Below are positions 35,380-45,026 of a stretch of 64,000 nt of DNA, piece after piece. Position numbers and translations under genes: made by a program. Under the pieces are notes generated by a model. That model saw only the letters and a list, made by a program, of their open reading frames with translations, had not been told where the DNA came from and ran no database searches. Numbering within the stretch: position 1 is the first letter of the stretch; every line of letters begins with the position of its first letter. Origin of the DNA: CAZFER01 sp964517495 (lineage in GTDB: Bacteria > Hinthialibacterota > Hinthialibacteria > Hinthialibacterales > Hinthialibacteraceae); contig CAZFER010000002.1 of assembly GCA_964517495.1 (NCBI GenBank), forward strand, positions 1 to 64,000, in the 5' to 3' direction.

Positions 35380-37266
35380 TTACTCCTCCCCACTTTTTAA
35401 GGCTTTTTCCAGGATCGTATAGTTTCGGTTAATAAGCGGACGAGTATCCGTGAGCAATCCTCCCGCCATCAGGGCGTTGTCGTATATTTGGTCCACCACG
35501 GTTTTTAAGAATTCCTCATCCTTGTTCTCTTTATGGCGGGCCAGTTGAATCATAATCGGATGGCTTGGGTTGATTTCCAGGTTTTTCTTTCCAATTTGAT
35601 TTGAATCCTGGTTGACGGCCTGCATAATGCGCTGCATGCCGGATGTCATGGCGGTATCCGCATTCACCACGATCGCTGGGCTATCCACCAATCGCTTGGA
35701 TTCCCTCACGTTATCGACACGATCACCAAGAGTCTTCTTAAACCAGGCAGCCAGGGATTCCGCTTCTTCTCTATTTAATGCTTCTTCCTTTTCATCTGAT
35801 TTCTCTTCCACGTCAGGTATATCAGGCAAATCAAGATCAGCCTGATCGGCAGATACAATCTTTTTACCTTCGAATTCCTGTATCTGGGTCAACACAAACT
35901 CATCGATGGGTTCATACACATAAAGCACTTCGATATCCTTTTTACGAAACGCTTCAATATAAGGGCCGCTTTCGATTGCCGCGCGATTGCTGCCACTCAC
36001 ATAATAGATGGAATTCTGGCCAAGGCGCAAACGCGCAACATAATCAGAAAGCGAGATCGGCTTGCCTTCCTCTTCTTTCGAGGATTCAAAACGCAAAAGT
36101 GGAGTTAATTCATCGCGGTGTTCGAAATCCTTGGTTATGCCTTCCTTGATGAAAATTCCAAACTTATTCCAAAAGGTTTTATATTTTTCAGGATCATTTT
36201 TGGCTTGTTCATCCAGATATTTAAGGAACCTTGAGGTGATGACTTTCTTCAGTTTACGCACCACCACGTTGTCCTGCATGGTTTCGCGCGAGATATTAAG
36301 GGGCAGGTCTTCACTGTCGATGACACCTTTCACAAAACGAAGCCAATCAGGCAATATAACATCCGAATGCTGTTGGATTAACACTTTTTTACAATAAAGG
36401 TTAACCCCCGAATCAACTTTGCCCATCCAGAGTTGTTCAAAGTTTTCCTGCGGGACAAACAACAACGCACTGATTTGCAGGGGGACATCAGCCGTAAAAT
36501 GATAGCGGAACATGGGTTCCTGAAAATCATTGGCAATAAATTTATAAAATTCCGTGTAATCCTCATCTTTGATTTCGTTCTTATTTTTGGTCCATAACGC
36601 TTGGACTGTATTGACGGTCTCACCGCCCAATTTGATAGGGAACGGAACAAAGTTTGAGTATTGCTTGATTATCCGTTCGATCTTGGCTTTCGAGGCAAAA
36701 TCCTCCGAGTCATCGCGTAAATTCAACACAATCCTGGTTCCCCGTTTTAAGTCGGGGGCCGGCTCAATGGTATATTCACCCGAGCCATCGGATACCCACT
36801 TGACACCCTGTTCTTCCGGTTTGGCGGAGCGGGAAAACACCGTCACATGTTTTGCCACCATAAATGAGGAATAAAATCCCACCCCAAACTGGCCGATTAG
36901 CTCAACATTCTTGCTACCCGCTTCAGCCAGTTTTTTTAGATAATCCTTGGTACCCGAATGAGCGATGGTCCCCAAATTCTCAATCAGATCCTCTTCCGAC
37001 ATTCCAATGCCGGTATCGGTGATGGTGATGGTCTTGGCGGTTTCATCCACTTCAATGCGAATTTCCGGCGGAAGATCAGGATCAGCGATCGATTCATCCG
37101 TCACCTTTTCATAGCGAAGTTTTTCCAACGCATCAGCGGCATTGGAAATCAATTCCCGCACAAAAATCTCGCGATTGGTGTAGAGCGAATTGATAACGAT
37201 GTCGAGAATCTGCTTTACTTCAGCCTGAAAAGCACGTGTTTGAGTTTTTTGGACATTTTCGTTCAT
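35380..37266 (-). CDS. htpG: Molecular chaperone HtpG (Hsp90)
   Basis: A 628-residue Hsp90. The GHKL ATP-binding domain has REIFVRELISNAADALEKL, TITDTGIGMS, LGTIAHSGTKD and GQFGVGFYSSF in order. The middle domain (VKGVIDSEDLPLNISRETM) and C-terminal dimerisation domain follow. GGAGG lies 8 bases before the ATG. Standard length, intact. Monocistronic; no clear heat-shock operator was seen. Confidence 0.97.
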   Translation of the reverse strand: MNENVQKTQTRAFQAEVKQILDIVINSLYTNREIFVRELISNAADALEKLRYEKVTDESIADPDLPPEIRIEVDETAKTITITDTGIGMSEEDLIENLGTIAHSGTKDYLKKLAEAGSKNVELIGQFGVGFYSSFMVAKHVTVFSRSAKPEEQGVKWVSDGSGEYTIEPAPDLKRGTRIVLNLRDDSEDFASKAKIERIIKQYSNFVPFPIKLGGETVNTVQALWTKNKNEIKDEDYTEFYKFIANDFQEPMFRYHFTADVPLQISALLFVPQENFEQLWMGKVDSGVNLYCKKVLIQQHSDVILPDWLRFVKGVIDSEDLPLNISRETMQDNVVVRKLKKVITSRFLKYLDEQAKNDPEKYKTFWNKFGIFIKEGITKDFEHRDELTPLLRFESSKEEEGKPISLSDYVARLRLGQNSIYYVSGSNRAAIESGPYIEAFRKKDIEVLYVYEPIDEFVLTQIQEFEGKKIVSADQADLDLPDIPDVEEKSDEKEEALNREEAESLAAWFKKTLGDRVDNVRESKRLVDSPAIVVNADTAMTSGMQRIMQAVNQDSNQIGKKNLEINPSHPIMIQLARHKENKDEEFLKTVVDQIYDNALMAGGLLTDTRPLINRNYTILEKALKSGEE

Positions 37267-37410
37267 TTACTATCGCCTCCGTTTTCAACAAACCATGACA
37301 TTGATTGGATCAATCTTTATAGTTTAAAAAAGTGGATTGATGGAATGAAGTGTTGAACCTCAAAATAGTGTAAAGTGAATGTCACAAGAGTGAAGGGGTA
37401 GAACCTATCA

Positions 37411-40400
37411 TTACACTTCTTGCAGATTGGCGGTTAAATTAAGCGCCAGTTGTTTCACCCCAGGCAGATCAAACTTCCCGCTAGCAAGGGTGGGCATGGA
37501 TTCAACCTGGAAAAAATGCTCCAATTTGGGCAGCCATAGTTTGGGCAGATTTGACTCTGACAAATGACGCCACAAGGTTTTTGGCGTCAATTCGTCTTCC
37601 GTAAACAGCACAACAATCTTTTCCCCCTTGTCTGAATCAGGAACCGCGGTAGCCACACACGAACCTGATTCCATAAGCCCTGATAGTTCATCTTCAATCT
37701 TTATCAGAGGAACCATCTCACCACCAATCTTGCAAAACCGCGCCAGTCGGTCGGTTATGGTAATAAAGCCTTCTTCATCCATTTTGGCGATATCTCCAGT
37801 GTTATACCATCCATCCAAAACAGCCTCCTCCGTTTTTTCGGACTGTTTGTAATACCCCTGCATGAGATTTGGCCCCTTCACAAAAAGCAAACCTTCCTGA
37901 TCCACATCCAGAGGAGAATACGTTTCGGGATCGACTATTTTGGCTGCCACACCAGGAACAGGGGTGCCAACCGTTCCCCCTTTTTGGCATACCTGGTGAA
38001 TACCTTCAGTCTTCACATCAGGTAAATTAAACGAAACCACCGGGCTCATCTCCGTACACCCATAGCCCTCATATAAAGGTAATCCGAATTTATCCAGAAA
38101 GGCCTGACGAATTTTACTCGTGAGTTTTTCTGCCCCCGATAAGGCATACTGCAATGCACGGAATTTTTCAGCCGGAATTCGCCGGGCATAAGCTTGAAAG
38201 AATGTGGGGGTGGAAATAAAAATGGTTACACCGTGTTTTTCAACCAGCTTACCAATTATTTTCGCATCTCGTGGATTCGCATGGTAAGCCGTGGATAAAC
38301 CTTGAACCAGCGGAAACCACAATGTGAACGAATAACCAAACGCATGAAAAAAAGGCAATACACCACCCATGACATCATCTGTTCGGGTTTGAAATACAGT
38401 CTGAACACTACGTATATTAGACAGGATATTGGCGTGAGAAAGCATAATACCTTTAGGCTCACCCGTGCTGCCGCTGGAAAATAGTATTGTCGCGGTTTTG
38501 TCGAATGAACTACCTTGTGATGGATAGAGCCGTTTTAACCAACCACAGGGAATAAAGGTCTTTATGTAGGCTTTGAATAAATCCACCTTATTCAAAGATT
38601 GAACAATATCCTCCAAATAAACCATTCTATCCAACTGTTGTAGACCACTTTTTTCAATGAAACGCCGAGATGTTAAGATACATTGGATATCACAACGCCG
38701 TATAGTGCTTTGTATGGTGTCCTGACCTGCCGTAAAATTCAGGTTAACCGAAGTCTTATCCGCCAATGATGAAGCCACATTGGCGATGACGCCAAACACC
38801 GTTGGGGGCAGCATAATGCCAATGTTTTCATCAATCTTATTCTGTTTCTTTATCACATCAGAAAGCTGTAAACTTAACGCCAGGGTTTTACGAAACGTAA
38901 ATTTCGCGTCATTGGAATCCGCAAGGAATAAACGTGAGGGATGCCGTTTGGCTGATTGTATGAAATGATGATGCAGCCGTTCGTTCGCAGGAATATCCTG
39001 TTTCGCCGCCTCGGTTCCCAATTCAGCCACTGCAGAACGAATTTGGTAGGCTTTGCTATCCGATGGCATGGGTTGGCCAATATTCACACTCACAAGACGC
39101 CGTTTAAACAATCGTCTCCAACTTAATCCGGCATGAGGATTATGCGAGAAAATGCTCTTCCACAGTCCCCCAAGATAAATAGGAATTATAGGAGTATCCG
39201 AACCTACGACGATTTTCTCCAACCCACGGTTAAACCGCATCAAATTCCCGTTACGAGTTAATCCCCCTTCCGCGAAAATACACACTAAATTGCCAGCATT
39301 TAACTCTTCACGCGCCTGCCGGATAGCATGAACAAAGTTCTTCATGGAATCATTCTTAACAGGAATTGCATGAATAAAGGTTAAAAAGGGTTTCAAATAT
39401 GGCGTTTCAAAAAAATCTTTAAACACCAAAAACCGTGGGACTCGGTCACATGTGGTACCCAACACCAAACCATCAAGATAGGAGATATGATTACTCACCA
39501 ACAAGGCCGGCCCGTTTTGAGGTATATTCTGCAATCCTGTGAGTTTGATACGATAAAATAATCTTAAGCCGGAATAGAGTATGATCTTCAAAAACTGGTG
39601 GGGCAGAAACGAAATAATGATACCTGTAGAGACAATGGTTAGCAGGCCACATCCCATAAAGACCAATAGGCTACTAATTCCAAAGGGATAGGCTAATGCC
39701 AATACGCCTGACGCCAACAAAATACCCAGTGTGTTGATAAAATTACTGGTCGCAAGAAAGCGCCCTTTTTCAGTTTTATCGCTTTCCGATTGCAGAAAGG
39801 CATAAAGAGGAACGATAAAGAATCCACCCGCAAATCCTAACAAACCACACGAAAACGAGATAAGCAGAAAACTCTTCGAAGCAAAATAAATAACAATGGA
39901 AGCAACTGTCATCCCCAGTGAACCGATGGGAACATATCCAAGTTCGATTCGGTCGCCCGACATCTTCCCCGCCATCACACAGCCTAAACCGATTCCTATT
40001 GCCAACGATGCAAACAGCCAACCAACCTGGATTTCCGTGAAATCGAGTTCGGTACCCAGTTGAATGATGTTCATCTGCACGACGGCACCCAAAAACCAAA
40101 AGTAGGTAATCGCCAGCACGGTCAACCAAAGCGAACGATGCTGAAAAAGGTGTTTTGATCCAAGAACAATTTCATACCAGGGATTGATTTTGAACGAAGG
40201 CCGTTCGACCGGTGATGGAACGCGACTAATACCGAAACTGATTACCGTTCCCCACACCGCTAAACCAGTAAAGACAATACCAGAAATCCATACCGACGCG
40301 CTCCACCAGGTGTAAAACCAACTCGCTGCCACCGAACCAAACACAATGGCCAAAAAGCAGCTCATCTCCAATAAACCATTAGCGCGCGATAAATCCCTGG

Positions 40401-40821
40401 TGGGTAACATTTCAGGGAGGATCCCATACTTCGCCGGGCTAAATAGGGTCGACTGGGTGGCCATCAAAAATAGCACAACCATCATCATGGGAATACTATG
40501 GTAATATAACGCCACGATCCCCAACATCATGGAGATAATCTCCATGGATTTCGTGGCGATTAACACCGATCGCTTATTAAAGGCATCCGCCAAATAACCC
40601 GCATAACCGGAAAAAAGGAGATAAGGCAATATAAACATCGCCCCAATGGCAGGCACAATGGCCGTGTTGGTGGATTTCGTTTCCCCCACTATCAAATGGG
40701 TCGCAAAAAAGGTCATGACAAATTTATAAGCATTATCATTGATAATCCCCAAAAATTGGCACCATATATAGGCGCGATACCCTTTATCTTTCAACAATGC
40801 AAGGTACGTATGCTGGCTCAT
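37411..40821 (-). CDS. aas: Three-domain lysophospholipid transporter, acyltransferase and acyl-ACP synthetase (LplT-Aas fusion)
   Basis: A 1136-residue inner-membrane fusion. Residues about 1-410 are an MFS transporter (LplT-like, 12 segments). Residues about 430-620 are a PlsC acyltransferase with HX4D in NHISYLDG and FAEGGLTRNG. Residues about 640-1130 are an AMP-forming acyl-activating enzyme with ILFSSGSTGEPKGIMLSH, YEGYGCTEMSP and GWYNTGDIAKMDEEGFI. It should import 2-acyl-lysophospholipid and re-acylate it with a fatty acid activated on ACP. In E. coli the transporter and Aas are separate proteins; the fused form is known in other bacteria. Confidence 0.93.
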   Translation of the reverse strand: MSQHTYLALLKDKGYRAYIWCQFLGIINDNAYKFVMTFFATHLIVGETKSTNTAIVPAIGAMFILPYLLFSGYAGYLADAFNKRSVLIATKSMEIISMMLGIVALYYHSIPMMMVVLFLMATQSTLFSPAKYGILPEMLPTRDLSRANGLLEMSCFLAIVFGSVAASWFYTWWSASVWISGIVFTGLAVWGTVISFGISRVPSPVERPSFKINPWYEIVLGSKHLFQHRSLWLTVLAITYFWFLGAVVQMNIIQLGTELDFTEIQVGWLFASLAIGIGLGCVMAGKMSGDRIELGYVPIGSLGMTVASIVIYFASKSFLLISFSCGLLGFAGGFFIVPLYAFLQSESDKTEKGRFLATSNFINTLGILLASGVLALAYPFGISSLLVFMGCGLLTIVSTGIIISFLPHQFLKIILYSGLRLFYRIKLTGLQNIPQNGPALLVSNHISYLDGLVLGTTCDRVPRFLVFKDFFETPYLKPFLTFIHAIPVKNDSMKNFVHAIRQAREELNAGNLVCIFAEGGLTRNGNLMRFNRGLEKIVVGSDTPIIPIYLGGLWKSIFSHNPHAGLSWRRLFKRRLVSVNIGQPMPSDSKAYQIRSAVAELGTEAAKQDIPANERLHHHFIQSAKRHPSRLFLADSNDAKFTFRKTLALSLQLSDVIKKQNKIDENIGIMLPPTVFGVIANVASSLADKTSVNLNFTAGQDTIQSTIRRCDIQCILTSRRFIEKSGLQQLDRMVYLEDIVQSLNKVDLFKAYIKTFIPCGWLKRLYPSQGSSFDKTATILFSSGSTGEPKGIMLSHANILSNIRSVQTVFQTRTDDVMGGVLPFFHAFGYSFTLWFPLVQGLSTAYHANPRDAKIIGKLVEKHGVTIFISTPTFFQAYARRIPAEKFRALQYALSGAEKLTSKIRQAFLDKFGLPLYEGYGCTEMSPVVSFNLPDVKTEGIHQVCQKGGTVGTPVPGVAAKIVDPETYSPLDVDQEGLLFVKGPNLMQGYYKQSEKTEEAVLDGWYNTGDIAKMDEEGFITITDRLARFCKIGGEMVPLIKIEDELSGLMESGSCVATAVPDSDKGEKIVVLFTEDELTPKTLWRHLSESNLPKLWLPKLEHFFQVESMPTLASGKFDLPGVKQLALNLTANLQEV

Positions 40822-40920
40822 ATCAACCGTCCTTTAAGGAATCAAATTCACAATTTGGTCTCACAACCGGCTTGACACATAGGTCAACCCCTACATACAA
40901 CAATTTATAAGAGTAAGCCA

Positions 40921-41025
40921 AATGTCATTAAGTTAAGATCAAATTGGATCGTTGAATAGGGAGGGCGAGGCTCCCGCCGAGCCGTTCGTGGGGAGCCTCG
41001 CCCTCCCCTTTAACTTAATGACATT
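40921..41025. repeat. 105-base element with two nested long inverted repeats
   Basis: Outer arms AATGTCATTAAGTTAA (40921-40936) and its exact complement (41010-41025), 16 bases each, enclose GC-rich inner arms of 17 bases (40959-40975 and 40991-41007, core GGGCGAGGCTCCC). The left spacer between outer and inner arms is 22 bases, the right one 2. The core GAGGGCGAGGCTCCC recurs at 42830. It resembles a small non-autonomous palindromic element. The neighbouring hairpin at 41027 is listed separately. Confidence 0.6.
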
Positions 41026-41026
41026 G

Positions 41027-41050
41027 GGGGCAAACCTATGTGTTTGCCCC
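41027..41050. repeat. Short hairpin GGGGCAAAC/GTTTGCCCC
   Basis: Arms at 41027-41035 and 41042-41050 with a 6-base loop, directly beside the 105-base inverted-repeat element. The rest of 41051-41254 is AT-rich and without a gene. Confidence 0.55.
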
Positions 41051-41254
41051 ACGTTGTGGTTCTGCAAACGCATGGATGAGTTTTAATTCCAAACCCCACA
41101 TATACACAATTCATACCAGTTTTCATCGATTTTATCACAAATTGTTATCTCCATACAAATCAAAGGGATATGCAATTACATGCCTAAACACACCATTTCA
41201 AGCAAACAGGCATATACATAAATTGAACACCGATATACAATATATGAATCACAA

Positions 41255-42814
41255 GTGATAAATGAGCAATCAACCATGAAATCCAAAATCCCCAAAAGTA
41301 TTTCTGAAACATTGAATCAAATCCACGCGCTGGCGTTGGTGAATCCATTTACCCTTGAGCGTGTTCAGCTGGAAGCGCAATTATTCAATCAACCGACCGT
41401 TAATGAACCGCTCCATTTTCACAATGCTTCATCCCGCTCTATTGTCGATGACTTGATCTACATTACACGTGATTGCTTGGAATCGCTCCGATCTTTTTTG
41501 AACAACCCAGGAAAGTTGAGCAGCGCTGAATGTGAGCGTATCCGAATTGTAATCTGGTTTTTGCTATATCACCAACATATAACCGATTTCCAGACCATTT
41601 TGGATAAGTATGACAAGCATGACTTGGTTGAAAAATCACTTCTCCATGATGTTTTTCAACGTTTCAAAGCAGGACTAAACCAATACTTACAAATAACCGA
41701 TTCAGATCAAGACCAACATCATCCATTGGTCATGTCAACCCCAGAAGTTGCAGAATTCTTCGCCTTTTGTTTTCAACTTTGGCGGGGGTATTCAGGAATC
41801 TTTCGCCGCATCATTGGACGCTCCCCTGCCATGAGCCAGTTAAGAGCCGAGTTATGGGAAGTGATATTCACCCGCCGCTTGTTTTGGAGTTTCGAATATT
41901 TGAAGGAACGCATGGCCAATTTTTCAACCCTGATTTTGGGTGATTCAGGCACAGGAAAAGAACTGGTCGCTGAAGTGATTGGAGAATCTCAGTTCATTCC
42001 ATACCATCCCAAAGTAAAACAATTCGCCGTGAATCCGGCATCATGTTTCAATGCCGTTAATTTATCCGCACTATCACCCAACCTGATTGAATCCGAACTG
42101 TTCGGCCATACAAAAGGGGCTTACACAGGCGCGGAACAGGCTCGCAAAGGCATGTTAGAGCAATGCCCGCCCTACGGCATTTTATTTTTGGATGAAATTG
42201 GTGAACTGAATCCCGAAATACAAATCAAATTATTACGCGTCTTGCAAACCCGGACATTCCAACCAGTTGGTAGCGGGACAGTTAAATCCTTTCAAGGCCG
42301 CATCGTATCGGCCACCAACCGTGACATCGATGAACTGATCGATCAAGGCGATATGCGCAAAGATTTTTTATACCGAGTCGGTTCAATCGTGATACGCACC
42401 CCCAACCTGGCGCAGCGGTTCAAGCAGAACGAGCGTGAATTGGATGATCTCCTCCAACACCTGGTCAATAAAACCTTGGGACGCTTTGATGAAACCATCT
42501 TCAACGAACAAAAACGGCAAATCCAAACCTTAATCCAACAAGACTATTCCTGGCCCGGCAACGTAAGGGAATTGGAACAATGTGTCCGGAGCTTATTGGT
42601 CAAATCCACCTACACCCCCCTGTTATCCCCTGGTTCAAACAAAGGGGATATGGCTGAATTATTCAACACCATGGAAACCGCTCCCCTGCCACTCGAAGAT
42701 ATCATCACTGCCTACTGCCGCCACATCGTCAATCAAACCGGCTCCTATCAGGCCGCAGCAAGAATCCTCGACACAGACTGGCGCACCGTAAAAAAGTACG
42801 CCTCAAAACCATAG
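41255..42814 (+). CDS. Sigma-54-dependent transcriptional activator (AAA+) with novel N-terminal domain
   Basis: A 519-residue regulator. The central AAA+ domain has Walker A GDSGTGKELVAE, the sigma-54 contact loop GHTKGAYTGAEQ (GAYTGA in place of GAFTGA), Walker B GILFLDEIGELNPE and arginine finger region LYRVGSIVIR. The C-terminal about 40 residues contain a Fis-type helix-turn-helix (TGSYQAAARILDTDWRTVKKYA). The N-terminal about 190 residues are helical and match no receiver, GAF or PAS domain that I recognise. It starts with GTG at 41255 or ATG at 41276; neither has a strong ribosome site. Confidence 0.9.
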   Translation: MINEQSTMKSKIPKSISETLNQIHALALVNPFTLERVQLEAQLFNQPTVNEPLHFHNASSRSIVDDLIYITRDCLESLRSFLNNPGKLSSAECERIRIVIWFLLYHQHITDFQTILDKYDKHDLVEKSLLHDVFQRFKAGLNQYLQITDSDQDQHHPLVMSTPEVAEFFAFCFQLWRGYSGIFRRIIGRSPAMSQLRAELWEVIFTRRLFWSFEYLKERMANFSTLILGDSGTGKELVAEVIGESQFIPYHPKVKQFAVNPASCFNAVNLSALSPNLIESELFGHTKGAYTGAEQARKGMLEQCPPYGILFLDEIGELNPEIQIKLLRVLQTRTFQPVGSGTVKSFQGRIVSATNRDIDELIDQGDMRKDFLYRVGSIVIRTPNLAQRFKQNERELDDLLQHLVNKTLGRFDETIFNEQKRQIQTLIQQDYSWPGNVRELEQCVRSLLVKSTYTPLLSPGSNKGDMAELFNTMETAPLPLEDIITAYCRHIVNQTGSYQAAARILDTDWRTVKKYASKP

Positions 42815-42829
42815 CCCGGGCAGCAAAGC

Positions 42830-42853
42830 GAGGGCGAGGCTCCCGCCGAGCCG
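42830..42853 (+). repeat. Second copy of the GAGGGCGAGGCTCCC repeat core
   Basis: 24 bases identical to 40961-40984, just after the sigma-54 activator stop. The long outer arms are missing here, so this is a partial copy. The two copies flank the activator gene in the same orientation. Confidence 0.7.
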
Positions 42854-42970
42854 GTAAATCCGCCAAGTGTTATTTTGTAGATTGTAGGCTAAGCTCAACG
42901 CAAAGCGTAATCCACCAGACATACGCACCTCCCTAAAAAATCACACCCACCCCGGTGGGCTAAAAATCCT

Positions 42971-44608
42971 CTATTTTTTCCCCGCCGCTTGTCGTGTAAC
43001 AATCGGCACATAACCAACATCCAGGCCATCCGGCGGCGTTACAACCAAGGCTGAATCAATCGCCGCCAGTTTGCCCTTGGCGGGTGGCGCTAAATACTCG
43101 CGGTCTTTTGTCCAATTCTTGTGGAGCAATTCCACCCGCTTTTGCAGTTTCTCCCGCTCTTTATCCGTTAAATCAGCGTTAAGTAAAGCGGGTTGATCCA
43201 CAAAGCGATACCAGTAGTATGTCACAACACTTCCGTCTCCCAGATACGCCTTGAATGGGCCTGCCGCAGGGCCGGGTTTCTTCCAGCAACTATCAGTATC
43301 GTCTGGAGTGACGTAAGGCTCGGGTGGATTCCCTCCGGGGCGTTCAAACTCATATTGGGTTAATCCGGTCTCTTCAGGTACGTCTTCTGGCTGCACGGCT
43401 TCCCATTTCGATTCATCATTTTCATCCTTAACCAGGAGGTAGTACTCAGGGAGCCTCACCAGTGGTCCATTCTCAGAATCGTATTGAGTCACCGGTTGTT
43501 CGTTCCATTGATAACCAAAGGTGTATGTATCAATTGCTGTGGGAGTCGCAAACGAATCCCAGGCCAGCCGAATTCGTTCTTCCCGAGGATCTTTCGGTGT
43601 GAATATTCTCCAGGTTGCTCCTCCTCTTCCAGGGAAACTATGCATTGTTTGCCCTTCGGGATCTATGGCGCCACTGGCCGTTGGCCCACCCTCGAACCAC
43701 GCTTCCACTGAATTCCAAAGCGCATCCTTGTTGTAAGCCGTAATATGGTGCACCACCATGGATTTTCCCTCTGGCCCACGGGGGAAAGAAGTCGGAGCGA
43801 TTCGCGCGTAAAGTTCCTCCTTTTTGTCTTCGGACTGAACACTGGGCACATACTGGGTTTCCATCTGCAAATGCCGATTCGGTCCAGCTGGACGAGTATC
43901 CAAAAGCATACCCGCTATGTCAGGATTAGTAACATAGGCTTTAGACCAAAAATAAGGGGTGAAAAAGGCCACCGGGCCTTTGAAATTTTTTGTGTTCAAA
44001 AACAACGTCCAACAGTGATTCCCCGTTGGTACGTCTTTCCCCGCGGTTGTTGATTTCGCATCGGTAAGTGGAAGCGCCAGGTAACCATAGCCAAATAGTT
44101 CGCCGCATGTCCCTTGTTTCAGGTTTAATCCATCCGGCGGCCACAACACCCAGGGGCTAAGTTGCGCCACCCCATATTTGCCTTTCGGCTCATCCCAATC
44201 CCTCCCTTTACCGGCCCCTGGGCCATTCGCCCATGCGATGAAATTAGGAGCGACGCCACCCATAATGAATTTCGGCGTTGTGGTGGCAAAGCGTGTATCC
44301 CGCCACCATCCAAGACCACCCTCGATATCAGAATACAATTTCTCTGGCTTCGGGCCATCATACTGCGCAAACATCCAGGTTCCAAAAAGCCCCGTTTGAA
44401 ACCGGTTCCCCGGATATTCTTTCAACAAAGGCCATGCAGCAGAATACATGGAAAAACCAGCGTTATAGGTCTCTGGAACTTTATCGTTAGGAACAATCAG
44501 GTAACCAGCCATTGTCCCTTTCTGAATCTGGCCATCACCAAAAAGGGGTAAGACAAATATCAAAGCCAGGCAGAATACAGACACGATATAAAAATCTTTT
44601 TTCAGCAT
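42971..44608 (-). CDS. Secreted protein of unknown function, about 545 residues
   Basis: The ATG at 44608 (GGAG 7 bases upstream) gives a clean signal peptide, MLKKDFYIVSVFCLALIFVLPL, cleaved near FGDGQ. A longer start at 44668 lacks a ribosome site. The mature protein is rich in Trp, Gly and Pro, with segments such as GYLIVPNDKVPETYN, YSDIEGGLGWWRDTR, GTCGELFGYGYLALPL and WRIFTPKDPREERIR. No catalytic motif is recognised. It lies in one direction with the SASA esterase, which suggests a shared role in handling an extracellular glycan or its debris (inference). Confidence 0.7.
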   Translation of the reverse strand: MLKKDFYIVSVFCLALIFVLPLFGDGQIQKGTMAGYLIVPNDKVPETYNAGFSMYSAAWPLLKEYPGNRFQTGLFGTWMFAQYDGPKPEKLYSDIEGGLGWWRDTRFATTTPKFIMGGVAPNFIAWANGPGAGKGRDWDEPKGKYGVAQLSPWVLWPPDGLNLKQGTCGELFGYGYLALPLTDAKSTTAGKDVPTGNHCWTLFLNTKNFKGPVAFFTPYFWSKAYVTNPDIAGMLLDTRPAGPNRHLQMETQYVPSVQSEDKKEELYARIAPTSFPRGPEGKSMVVHHITAYNKDALWNSVEAWFEGGPTASGAIDPEGQTMHSFPGRGGATWRIFTPKDPREERIRLAWDSFATPTAIDTYTFGYQWNEQPVTQYDSENGPLVRLPEYYLLVKDENDESKWEAVQPEDVPEETGLTQYEFERPGGNPPEPYVTPDDTDSCWKKPGPAAGPFKAYLGDGSVVTYYWYRFVDQPALLNADLTDKEREKLQKRVELLHKNWTKDREYLAPPAKGKLAAIDSALVVTPPDGLDVGYVPIVTRQAAGKK

Positions 44609-44660
44609 AAAAGTCTCCTCGAATATTAGATACTTTTGAATCTGTTCAAAGTCGTTTGTA

Positions 44661-45014
44661 TCACTCAACCCAGGACATGTAAAGTTTGCTGTTGTTGTTT
44701 TTAGCCAAATCCTTCATAATGGTAAATCGTTCTTTGATGCTTTTTATGTCAGCCAAATATGTTGCCACTGTAAGGTGAACAACGGCTAAGTGCATCATTA
44801 ACGAAATTGGTAAGAGGTCAGCTATGTGAAGTTCCATTCCCCACCCAAGATTGCGAGGGGCAGGGCAGGGTTGAAGGATTCGCACACAATCTCGATTGAT
44901 TAAGATACTTTTGGTAAAGCTCATCATTTCATAGAGGAAAAATAGTCGCGCCAAATGAAAGTTTTTATATTTTTCAATTGCGTATGGCTGATATGTTACT
45001 CGTAATATACTCAT
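44661..45014 (-). other. Uncertain 117-residue reading frame in an otherwise empty gap
   Basis: This frame fills the space between the SASA esterase gene and the secreted-protein gene. It has no clear ribosome site, an odd composition and no recognised family; the second half (HLTVATYLADIKSIKERFT) looks protein-like. It may be a decayed gene or chance. Confidence 0.2.
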
Positions 45015-45026
45015 AGTATGTATTGA

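Noticed and set aside
44125..44551. Overlapping open frames on both strands within the secreted-protein gene
   Set aside because: Shadows of a GC-richer coding sequence with a clear signal peptide and ribosome site.
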